Source of the DNA: Candidatus Thalassarchaeaceae archaeon
Lineage (GTDB): Archaea > Thermoplasmatota > Poseidoniia > Poseidoniales > Thalassarchaeaceae
Reading direction: 5' to 3'
DNA length: 19,920 bases
Assembly: GCA_013329905.1 (NCBI GenBank)
Contig: DUJH01000053.1
Location: forward strand, 31,899-51,818
Both the position numbers and the translations under genes were made by a program. The stretch's first letter is position 1. Each line of letters begins with the position of its first letter. The notes under the pieces were generated by a model. That model did not search any database. It had not been told where the DNA came from and saw nothing but the letters and a program-made list of their open reading frames with translations. This document shows positions 14,437-19,920 of this stretch, in pieces.

Positions 14437-15113
14437 CAGGCATCACCTCTGTATTCCTCTACTTTCGCTTCTGTGAGAAGCGCGTTGAGTCTGTCACGAG
14501 CATCGACGATACCACTGAGGTCACCATCGATCCATACCCGGCCATTATCGCCGGCTACGACACGGCATTCCGTGTCTTCCTTGAGTTGGCGGAGGTTATT
14601 GCCACCGCGACCGATAAGTCGGCCAAGCAGGTGAGGATCAATGTCCTCCACGCTACCAGCGCGAATTGCACGCAGACCCATTCCCTTCATCGTCACGACG
14701 CTCGAATGATTCTCTTCGACCTCTTGTACTCGACAAAGGATAGCGTCACCGATGTCGAGGACCTTTCTGATACCACCAAACTCAGCCTTGGATGGTCCGA
14801 GACTCATTGGTAGAATCGCGTTGAACGGTGCACCGATGTCGATGAACCAGATGTTGCTGGTGCATCCCTCGATGTATCCGATTACGAGATCGCTTGGCCG
14901 CGGCACGTAAGCGGTGCGTCGCGGCTCGATCGAAACAGTACCGTCTCGATTACTCATTCTTCCTTGCTTCAATGCACGAAGCCGACCGTTGATGGCGAGT
15001 ACGCCATGCCCGGCTTCGAGCCCCCCAGAATCACCCAGGTCATCCCCGGGAGCGACAAGCAGAGGTGCCTGTCGAGATCCGCGCGGTCCGCCCGCGCCCT
15101 TGTCTCCACTCAT
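14436..15113 (-). CDS. rrp4: Exosome RNA-binding cap subunit Rrp4
   Basis: Cap protein that binds RNA and guides it into the Rrp41/Rrp42 ring. The 225-aa protein has an N-terminal domain (APLLVAPGDDLGD...GHGVLA, ~16-65), an S1 domain (~72-145, from VPRPSDLVIGYIE) and a KH domain with the GRGG loop at 168-171 (LIGRGGNNLRQL). Two ATGs are possible. ATG at 15113 (MSGDKGAGG) is preferred, because a TATA box at 15151-15158 would place transcription start near 15127, downstream of the other ATG at 15146. The tail overlaps rrp41 by one base. Confidence 0.95.
   Translation of the reverse strand: MSGDKGAGGPRGSRQAPLLVAPGDDLGDSGGLEAGHGVLAINGRLRALKQGRMSNRDGTVSIEPRRTAYVPRPSDLVIGYIEGCTSNIWFIDIGAPFNAILPMSLGPSKAEFGGIRKVLDIGDAILCRVQEVEENHSSVVTMKGMGLRAIRAGSVEDIDPHLLGRLIGRGGNNLRQLKEDTECRVVAGDNGRVWIDGDLSGIVDARDRLNALLTEAKVEEYRGDA
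14442..14449 (-). promoter_or_regulatory. Shine-Dalgarno of rrp41
   Basis: GAGGTGAT inside the end of rrp4, 5 nt before the rrp41 ATG at 14436. Confidence 0.6.
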
Positions 15114-15150
15114 GTTATCGGGCCGCGCGACCGACCTCCCCTTCATAACC

Positions 15151-15158
15151 GTATATGC
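15151..15158 (-). promoter_or_regulatory. TATA box of rrp4
   Basis: GCATATAC on the minus strand in the 102-nt gap between SBDS and rrp4, 38-45 nt before ATG 15113. It suggests that the exosome genes can be transcribed separately from psmA-SBDS. Confidence 0.5.
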
Positions 15159-15159
15159 T

Positions 15160-15174
15160 CACACCTACGGTGTG
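15160..15174. promoter_or_regulatory. Palindrome CACACC-TAC-GGTGTG upstream of rrp4
   Basis: Perfect 6-bp arms with a TAC centre, one base upstream of the rrp4 TATA box. The central 11-mer CACCTACGGTG is identical to the one before rpsL (7398-7410, minus strand). Confidence 0.55.
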
Positions 15175-15215
15175 TGAAGAGTCGCTATGCAATCGTCTGC
15201 TTACAACTCTTTGAT

Positions 15216-15905
15216 TTAGTCCAACTCTCTAACATCAAGACCCGAACTGCGCTTGGCAACGCGGCTGATTAAGTCTGATTTCATGCCACCTGGACACTCC
15301 ACCACACATACCCAAGAACCGTCTGAAAGCCACTCTTCCTTCTGGATGGAATCACGCAATAACTGATGCACTCCGCCGTAATCCTTGCCTTGAATGCGGA
15401 AGGCCAAGCGTACTGTGACGAATTGCAGCGGAATCAATGCTCGGATGGCATCTACAGCATCCTGAACTTGGCGCTCGACGGAGAGGAATGGATCAACACT
15501 GAATCGAGCTTCTGAGAGGGCGTTTTCGATACGTGTAGGGGGGTGGGGACCACGTGTTTTCGGGTCTGTCGCCGTCGTCGCGATGGCGTGGATAATTTGC
15601 TTGCGCTTATCGTCGACCATTTGCTTTCGTTGAGCGGTTGTTAACTGAATACTTCCATCGATAAGAATGCGCTCTACGCAGGAATGCAAATCGGTAGTTC
15701 CGAAGATATTCTCGAGCGCATCTGATGTTGGCCTGTCGCCGGCTTTGACATCAGACCAAACCTCGTCTGTGGCCAACATATCCTCGAACGATACCTGTTC
15801 TGGATTGACCTTCCACTCGGCTACAAGATCGGGGTCTACAAGAATCTCGTAGCGATTGCCACCTTTTTCGAGGCGAGCGATGACCGCATCATCGAGGCTT
15901 ACCAT
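15216..15905 (-). CDS. Ribosome maturation protein SBDS (Sdo1)
   Basis: Archaeal orthologue of SBDS, which with an EFL1-like GTPase releases eIF6/aIF6 from new 60S/50S subunits. The 229-aa length is typical. The N-terminal FYSH domain is visible as VIARLEKGGNRYEILVDPDLVAEW and ATDEVWSDVKAGDRPTSDAL; the middle domain starts at LTTAQRKQMVDDKRKQIIHAIA and includes PHPPTRIENAL; the C-terminal ferredoxin-like domain follows (PLQFVTVRLAFRIQ). It lies 51 nt downstream of psmA and upstream of rrp4, its conserved place in archaeal genomes. No Shine-Dalgarno is obvious; a small GAATC/GATTC inverted repeat (15906-15919) lies directly upstream. Confidence 0.96.
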   Translation of the reverse strand: MVSLDDAVIARLEKGGNRYEILVDPDLVAEWKVNPEQVSFEDMLATDEVWSDVKAGDRPTSDALENIFGTTDLHSCVERILIDGSIQLTTAQRKQMVDDKRKQIIHAIATTATDPKTRGPHPPTRIENALSEARFSVDPFLSVERQVQDAVDAIRALIPLQFVTVRLAFRIQGKDYGGVHQLLRDSIQKEEWLSDGSWVCVVECPGGMKSDLISRVAKRSSGLDVRELD

Positions 15906-15956
15906 GAATCGTCAGATTCGGCCCAGCCCTTAGAGCAATCGGGGACGCAATCGGGC

Positions 15957-16667
15957 TCAATTGAGCTTGTCGAGATGCTTCAGAGTATCTTCGCGGCTCA
16001 TCTTTTTGTAGCCACTGCCATTGACGATGGCGATTTCCACAGCTTCTCTATTGAGATCTTCATCGATCGATTCGCGAAGGGCTTCGAGACCAAGCTTGAT
16101 TGCTGCATTCTGAGTCATATTTGATTTCCAATTTGCTTCGAATTGGTCGATTACAGACGCTCGACCTCGACCGATTGCGCCAGCATGATACGACTGGTAA
16201 GCTCCACTAGGGTCAGTCTCGAAGAGATGCACACCCTCGGCATCTACTCCAGCGATTAACAAGGCAGTGCCAAAGGGCCTAGCACCACCATATTGTGTGA
16301 AAGATTGCATGTAGTCACACATTTTCTTTACCAGAGTGGTGACAGGTATCGCATCACCATAGGTCATCCTGTTGACTTGGCACTGAACGCGAGCACGATC
16401 GACGAGTTGCCTCGCGTCGGCCACGAGTCCCGAAGTAGTGAATCCAACGTGGCCGTCAATCTGATACATCTTCTCGATTGAATCGATAATAACCAACTTG
16501 CTTGAAATCCGCTTGTCAACGATAAGAACCACTCCATCACGGAACTTGAGTCCGACCGTAGTCGTCCCACGTTTCACCGATTCTCGAGCATACTCGACTT
16601 GGTACAATCGTCCATCTGGCGAGAAGGTCGAAACCCCATGGTCATATCCACGTCCGCTTGGCTGCAT
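15957..16667 (-). CDS. psmA: 20S proteasome subunit alpha
   Basis: Forms the outer rings of the 20S core and gates substrate entry. The 236-aa protein has the alpha signature GRGYDHGVSTFSPDGRLYQV, EYARESVKRGTTTVGLK, and the conserved RISSKLVIIDSIEKMYQID and AIGRGRASV segments. It has no N-terminal catalytic Thr, as expected of alpha. ATG at 16667 gives the family start; the frame open to 16838 adds 57 residues that do not resemble a proteasome and overlap dph6. It heads the minus-strand superoperon. The beta subunit is not in the window. Confidence 0.97.
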   Translation of the reverse strand: MQPSGRGYDHGVSTFSPDGRLYQVEYARESVKRGTTTVGLKFRDGVVLIVDKRISSKLVIIDSIEKMYQIDGHVGFTTSGLVADARQLVDRARVQCQVNRMTYGDAIPVTTLVKKMCDYMQSFTQYGGARPFGTALLIAGVDAEGVHLFETDPSGAYQSYHAGAIGRGRASVIDQFEANWKSNMTQNAAIKLGLEALRESIDEDLNREAVEIAIVNGSGYKKMSREDTLKHLDKLN

Positions 16668-16695
16668 ACTAACGCAGATGGTCCCCCACCGGCCT

Positions 16696-16703
16696 CTTAT
16701 CAA
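16696..16703 (-). promoter_or_regulatory. Possible TATA element of psmA
   Basis: TTGATAAG on the minus strand, 29-36 nt before ATG 16667, in the 169-nt divergent gap with dph6. The spacing suits a leaderless transcript, but the match to the consensus is weak. Apart from this and two TTGGTC direct repeats (about 16706-16731), I see nothing else of note in the gap, and no clear promoter for dph6. Confidence 0.3.
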
Positions 16704-16836
16704 CCTTGGTCGCGGTCCCTTCTCGCTTGGTCCGGAAAGGTTGGGATGCGAGATTGCGGGATGTATGGCTATGCTGCGGTAAAGAGAACGGCTTTGCCAC
16801 GGGTGAATTGATGGGCGCGAGTCCTTCCGCTGAGTC

Positions 16837-17595
16837 ATGCGCGTTGCAGTCCTCTCTTCAGCAGGGAAGGACTCGACCTACGCCTGTTGGTGGGCGTTGA
16901 TGCAAGGTTGGTCGGTCGAATCACTTGTCACCGTGCATGTCACTTCAGATGATTCGATGATGTTTCAATTGCCGAATACTTCGCTGGCTGGATTACAGGC
17001 AGCCTCGATGGGAGTTCCTTGGCTACCAGTTCTTTCAGAGGGTGTGGAAGAATCTGAAATCGATGACCTAGAGGCCGCTATCAGAGGTAGATGCGATGTT
17101 TCGACTGCATACGAGCGGGTACGCGCGGACTCGCCGACAATCAAATTTCCAGAGGAGTTGATTTTGCAAGACGGGTTTTTGGAAGTCGATGCGCTAGTCG
17201 TTGGAGCACTTCGATCAGATTACCAGAAAACGCGCATCGAGCGAATGTGCGAGCGGTTAGGTTTGATTTCTTACTGTCCGCTCTGGCATCATTCATCAGA
17301 AGAACACATGCAATCGCTGGTAGATCACGGATTCGATGTCAGAATTGTATCGGTTTCAACCGACGGACTTGGCGAAGAATGGTTGGGGGTAAAAATAGAC
17401 GAGCAGAGCCTTTCGAAACTGTCCCTCGCTGCAAAGCGTAATCGATTCAATTTAGATGGCGAAGGTGGAGAATTCGAAACCATTGTCGTCGGTGCACCCC
17501 ACCTCCAACATACCCTAGATATTTCGGGCCATCCGCAATGGTCGGGCAGAAGGGGTGTGTGGATACTCGATAGTGCTGCATTAGCCCCTCAGTGA
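16837..17595 (+). CDS. dph6: Diphthine-ammonia ligase (Dph6)
   Basis: Catalyses the final ATP-dependent amidation of diphthine to diphthamide on EF-2. The 252-aa N-type ATP pyrophosphatase has the PP-loop SSAGKDST (7-14), the LPNTSLAGLQAASMGVP segment, VGALRSDYQKTRIERMCERLGL, the PLW motif and the family-specific GEGGEFET (208-215). ATG at 16837 is the first in-frame start and leaves only two residues of room upstream of the PP-loop pattern. It is divergent from psmA and stands 73 nt upstream of purB. Its substrate His is visible in the EF-2 encoded at 3904-6168. Confidence 0.95.
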   Translation: MRVAVLSSAGKDSTYACWWALMQGWSVESLVTVHVTSDDSMMFQLPNTSLAGLQAASMGVPWLPVLSEGVEESEIDDLEAAIRGRCDVSTAYERVRADSPTIKFPEELILQDGFLEVDALVVGALRSDYQKTRIERMCERLGLISYCPLWHHSSEEHMQSLVDHGFDVRIVSVSTDGLGEEWLGVKIDEQSLSKLSLAAKRNRFNLDGEGGEFETIVVGAPHLQHTLDISGHPQWSGRRGVWILDSAALAPQ

Positions 17596-17598
17596 CGC

Positions 17599-17615
17599 TT
17601 TTCGCTTCTTATCTA
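17599..17615 (+). promoter_or_regulatory. T-rich dph6 end and TATA-like element before purB
   Basis: Just after the dph6 stop a T-rich stretch (TTTTCGCTTCTTATC) could terminate dph6 transcripts; its end, CTTATCTA (17608-17615), is TATA-like and 54 nt before the purB GTG. Both readings are weak. The GGGG run at 17633-17639 has no clear role. Confidence 0.25.
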
Positions 17616-17668
17616 TCATCCGCTAGCCTCAAGGGGGGGCGTCAAGTCGACGGCACACGGGGAACGTA

Positions 17669-19018
17669 GTGTCTGTATCACCACTAGACTACCGTTACGG
17701 CCGACCTGAAGCCAAAGATATCTGGTCTAGAGAGGGACGGCATACTCGACAATTGGATGTCGAGCGCGCCCTAATTTGGGCTCATTGTCAGCTCGGGCGC
17801 GTGAGCGCGGAGCATTACGATAAGATTGCAGATATCTCAGACCCTGGTATCGTAACTGCAGATCGGGTCGACGAAATTGAGGCTGAGACTCGCCACGATA
17901 TCATGGCGCTCACGAAGGCAATGGCTGAGCAAGCTGGCGAAGCCGCTTGGTGTATCCACTTGGGTGCGACGAGCAATGATATTGTCGATTCAGCCGTCGC
18001 ACTGCAAATTCGCGATTCAATTATTATCCAACGCGTGATGCTGAAGCAAGTATTGGCGACTCTTTGTGACTTGGCTGAGCGCGAGCGCAACACAGTGATG
18101 CTCGGGCGAACACATGGTCAGGCGGCAGTTCCGATTACCTTCGGATTGAAGGTTGCAGTATTCGTTGATGAATTCCGCCGCCATCTCGTGCGCCTCGACG
18201 AGCTTGAGGCTCGCGCTATCACAGGCAAATTCCTCGGCGCTGTCGGCACAGGGGCAGCCCAAGGCGAGAATGCCAAGGAACTTCAGAGGCTCATCCTTGA
18301 ACATCTTGGATTGAGTGTCCCAGTCGCGACCACACAAGTCGTTGGCCGCGACCGCTACATCGAGTGGGTTGGATGGATGGCCAATGTCGCTGCCTCAGTC
18401 GAAAAGTTGATGCAAGAAGTTCGCAATCTCCAACGCTCGGAAATTGCCGAGGTCGGAGAATGGTTCGATGACGAGAAGCAAGTCGGATCGTCAACCATGG
18501 CTCACAAGCGTAATCCGATTACTGCTGAGAACGCATCCGGTCTCGCCCGTATTGTCCGAGCGATGATAATCCCATCTTACCAAAACGCACTACTCTGGCA
18601 CGAGCGCGACCTTGCGAACTCATCGAGTGAGCGTTTCACTCTATCACACGCAATGATTCTACTCGACGACATCCTTGTCAAGACTGACCGAGTGATGAGC
18701 AAGTGCGTCGTCGATGCCGAGCGGATGCTCGCCAATATCGAATCTCAAAACGGACTAGTCATGGCTGAGAAACTCATGCTTGCCCTCGTCGACACTGGAA
18801 TGCACCGTGACCAAGCGCATGAGGTTCTCAGAAGTGCCTCAATGATTGCCGTTGCCGACCGCCGTCACCTGCGAGAGGTTTGCGGCGAGGATGCGGAGAT
18901 TACCACTGCTTTCACTTCTGATGAACTAGACCAACTTTTCAATCCGATGAACCATTTGGGCGTCAGCGGAGAGATCGTCGATGAATCAGTCGCCCTCGCG
19001 CGCGCAGCGATTGAATAA
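17669..19018 (+). CDS. purB: Adenylosuccinate lyase
   Basis: Cleaves SAICAR to AICAR and adenylosuccinate to AMP, both releasing fumarate, in purine synthesis. The 449-aa length is usual. The N terminus SPLDYRYGRPEAKDIWS is family-typical. His149 lies in LGRTHGQAAVP, HLGATSNDIVDS precedes it, and the superfamily signature GSSTMAHKRNP spans 273-283 with the mobile catalytic Ser274/Ser275 loop. The start is GTG at 17669, directly before the conserved SVSPLDYRY. It follows dph6 on the same strand but with a 73-nt gap, so it may have its own promoter. The next gene is convergent. Confidence 0.98.
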   Translation: MSVSPLDYRYGRPEAKDIWSREGRHTRQLDVERALIWAHCQLGRVSAEHYDKIADISDPGIVTADRVDEIEAETRHDIMALTKAMAEQAGEAAWCIHLGATSNDIVDSAVALQIRDSIIIQRVMLKQVLATLCDLAERERNTVMLGRTHGQAAVPITFGLKVAVFVDEFRRHLVRLDELEARAITGKFLGAVGTGAAQGENAKELQRLILEHLGLSVPVATTQVVGRDRYIEWVGWMANVAASVEKLMQEVRNLQRSEIAEVGEWFDDEKQVGSSTMAHKRNPITAENASGLARIVRAMIIPSYQNALLWHERDLANSSSERFTLSHAMILLDDILVKTDRVMSKCVVDAERMLANIESQNGLVMAEKLMLALVDTGMHRDQAHEVLRSASMIAVADRRHLREVCGEDAEITTAFTSDELDQLFNPMNHLGVSGEIVDESVALARAAIE

Positions 19019-19036
19019 TCGAAGAAGAACTTAGAA

Positions 19037-19273
19037 TCAATAGATGAACATCAGGGCAAGTAGGACTGCTCCGGTGATAGTCGCAACAATTCCAAGCAGG
19101 ATAATCATCGTATGCGGACCGTATTGATTGGAATCATTCAGAGCTGTATTGAAGAATCCATCTTCTTGTAACGCGACGAAGAGATTGGAATCCTTCTCTT
19201 CAAACGCCGGCGCTTCTCGCCTACGTATTCTCTCAGTCATCGATGAATCGACCGTCGGCGAGTCCTTGAGCAT
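19037..19273 (-). CDS. Small tail-anchored membrane protein, unknown
   Basis: A 78-aa protein with a polar, charged N-terminal part (ERIRRREAPAFEEKDSNLF) and one hydrophobic segment at the extreme C terminus (about residues 55-78, MIILLGIVATITGAVLLALMFIY) ending one residue before the stop. There is no signal peptide. The layout is that of a tail-anchored protein with its N terminus in the cytosol. ATG at 19240 (MTERIRR, 67 aa) is an equally good start, as a TATA-like GATATGC overlaps the ATG at 19273. No family recognised; convergent with purB and divergent from the RecA-like gene. Confidence 0.65.
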   Translation of the reverse strand: MLKDSPTVDSSMTERIRRREAPAFEEKDSNLFVALQEDGFFNTALNDSNQYGPHTMIILLGIVATITGAVLLALMFIY

Positions 19274-19335
19274 ATCCGCTCAGAGTCGCCCAAGGATAGC
19301 AATCCTCATCCACCCTGAGTTCGCGAAGCAATCCT

Positions 19336-19905
19336 ATGCTCGACCTTGACTCAGGGCCGGTCCACCTCTCAGTGGAAGCAGGGATTGGTGGCACCAGCCT
19401 ATGCCTCAGCCTCGCAGCAGCTGTTCTAGAGGCGAATTCTCGAGTTGTTTGGCTCGGCAGAACAGCACCAGACCCAGTCAGAACTAGACAAATATTGGCA
19501 AACCTGAACGAGCAACAACTCGAGCGTCTATTCATCATAGAATTCGGAGATGACCCACTGACTAGAGCAAAGGCGGTTGGACCACTCATCTCCCGCCTCA
19601 ATGAATCTGATATTGTCATCATCGATGATTGGTGCCCATCGAGCGGCCGTGCACCAGCAAGTGATCTGAAAGCGGCGCGTTCAATCATCAGCGCGGCCAT
19701 AAATACCCGATTGGTTCTCACAGCGAAAGCCTACGAGTCACCCTCAGGAATCGGAGAACCATGGAGGAGCCGAGGTGAGCAATTAGATGGAGTTAGACAG
19801 ACTTGGCTCTTCCGCGTTGATGGAATCAGAAACCGGAGGAAACTTGTCGATGGAGAGCTGCACAACGAATTAGAGTTGAAAAATAGCGGTTTTTTCCCCG
19901 CATAA
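19336..19905 (+). CDS. RecA/RadB-like ATPase-fold protein with degenerate Walker A
   Basis: A 189-aa protein whose layout follows the RecA/RadB core. The N-terminal HLSVEAGIGGTSLCLSLAAA aligns with the P-loop strand and helix of RadB-like proteins, but the Walker A reads AGIGGTS where GxxGxGKT/S is expected, so the phosphate-binding Lys is missing. RVVWLGRT follows, then a Walker B-like DIVIIDDW (hydrophobics plus Asp). Later come RLVLTAKAYE (RecA-fold strand) and a C-terminal beta region ending LELKNSGFFPA. This may be a non-hydrolysing RadB/RecA paralogue used as a recombination mediator or regulator. ATG at 19336 has no clear Shine-Dalgarno. Family assignment is by pattern only. Confidence 0.6.
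   Translation: MLDLDSGPVHLSVEAGIGGTSLCLSLAAAVLEANSRVVWLGRTAPDPVRTRQILANLNEQQLERLFIIEFGDDPLTRAKAVGPLISRLNESDIVIIDDWCPSSGRAPASDLKAARSIISAAINTRLVLTAKAYESPSGIGEPWRSRGEQLDGVRQTWLFRVDGIRNRRKLVDGELHNELELKNSGFFPA
19885..19900 (+). terminator. T-run with short GC hairpin at the end of the RecA-like gene
   Basis: GCGG, six T, then CCCCGC lies inside the last codons of the RecA-like ORF. U-tracts at or within the gene end often terminate archaeal transcription; the 4-bp hairpin may be incidental. Confidence 0.35.
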
Positions 19906-19920
19906 TCATTCTTCAGATTC

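Noticed and set aside
15906..15919. GAATC-GTCA-GATTC inverted repeat before SBDS
   Set aside because: Only 5-bp arms and no TATA element close by; it is likely chance, so it is mentioned only with SBDS.
16668..16838. 57-residue N-terminal extension of proteasome alpha
   Set aside because: The family start is MQPSGRGYDH; the extension overlaps the dph6 start and is simply an open frame through the promoter gap.

Overview
The window looks like a piece of a Marine Group II-type euryarchaeal genome (Candidatus Poseidoniales or a close Thermoplasmata-class relative). This is inferred from gene content and was not tested by phylogeny. Clearly archaeal genes include EF-2 with a diphthamide histidine, archaeal-type S12 and S7, the Rrp4/Rrp41/Rrp42 exosome, L37Ae, prefoldin beta, SBDS, proteasome alpha, isopentenyl phosphate kinase and KptA. 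Translation starts repeatedly show a strong GAGGTGAT-type Shine-Dalgarno about 5 nt upstream, and genes are packed with 1-37 nt overlaps. No gap exceeds about 170 nt, and I found no rRNA, tRNA, CRISPR array or mobile element.

Layout. Left edge to 1.2 kb: the first 17 codons of a probable thiolase leave the window on the minus strand, divergent from kptA (tRNA 2'-phosphotransferase), which is followed by a small convergent zinc-ribbon protein. 1.3-3.9 kb: isopentenyl phosphate kinase, then a single-ORF fusion of type 1 IPP isomerase and a GGPP-type prenyl synthase. 3.9-7.3 kb (minus): the str-type cluster rpsL-rpsG-EF-2, where EF-2 has its own apparent promoter with a striking palindrome. 7.5-10.1 kb (plus): a UbiD-family decarboxylase (probably anhydromevalonate phosphate decarboxylase), a TPR protein and a Nudix hydrolase. 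10.1-16.7 kb (minus): the conserved archaeal exosome/proteasome superoperon, psmA-SBDS-rrp4-rrp41-rrp42-rpl37ae-pcc1-pfdB-DHH phosphoesterase, ending in a helical-repeat protein of unknown role. 16.8-19.0 kb (plus): dph6 (diphthine-ammonia ligase) and purB. Right end: a small tail-anchored membrane protein (minus) and a RecA/RadB-like protein with a degenerate Walker A (plus).

How the genes fit together. UbiD-type decarboxylase -> isopentenyl phosphate -> IPK -> IPP -> IPP isomerase/GGPP synthase forms a near-continuous route to archaeal lipid precursors. Dph6 makes the last step of the diphthamide modification on the EF-2 encoded 10 kb away. The exosome, SBDS, L37Ae, KEOPS Pcc1, prefoldin and proteasome genes join RNA decay, ribosome maturation, tRNA modification and protein folding/turnover in one co-directional block.

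The most noteworthy signals are the Idi-GGPPS fusion, a palindromic element (core CACCTACGGTG, with a CACTACGTG variant) just upstream of the TATA boxes of rpsL, EF-2 and rrp4, the absence of rpoP from its usual place after rpl37ae, and the RadB-like protein that lacks the Walker A lysine.
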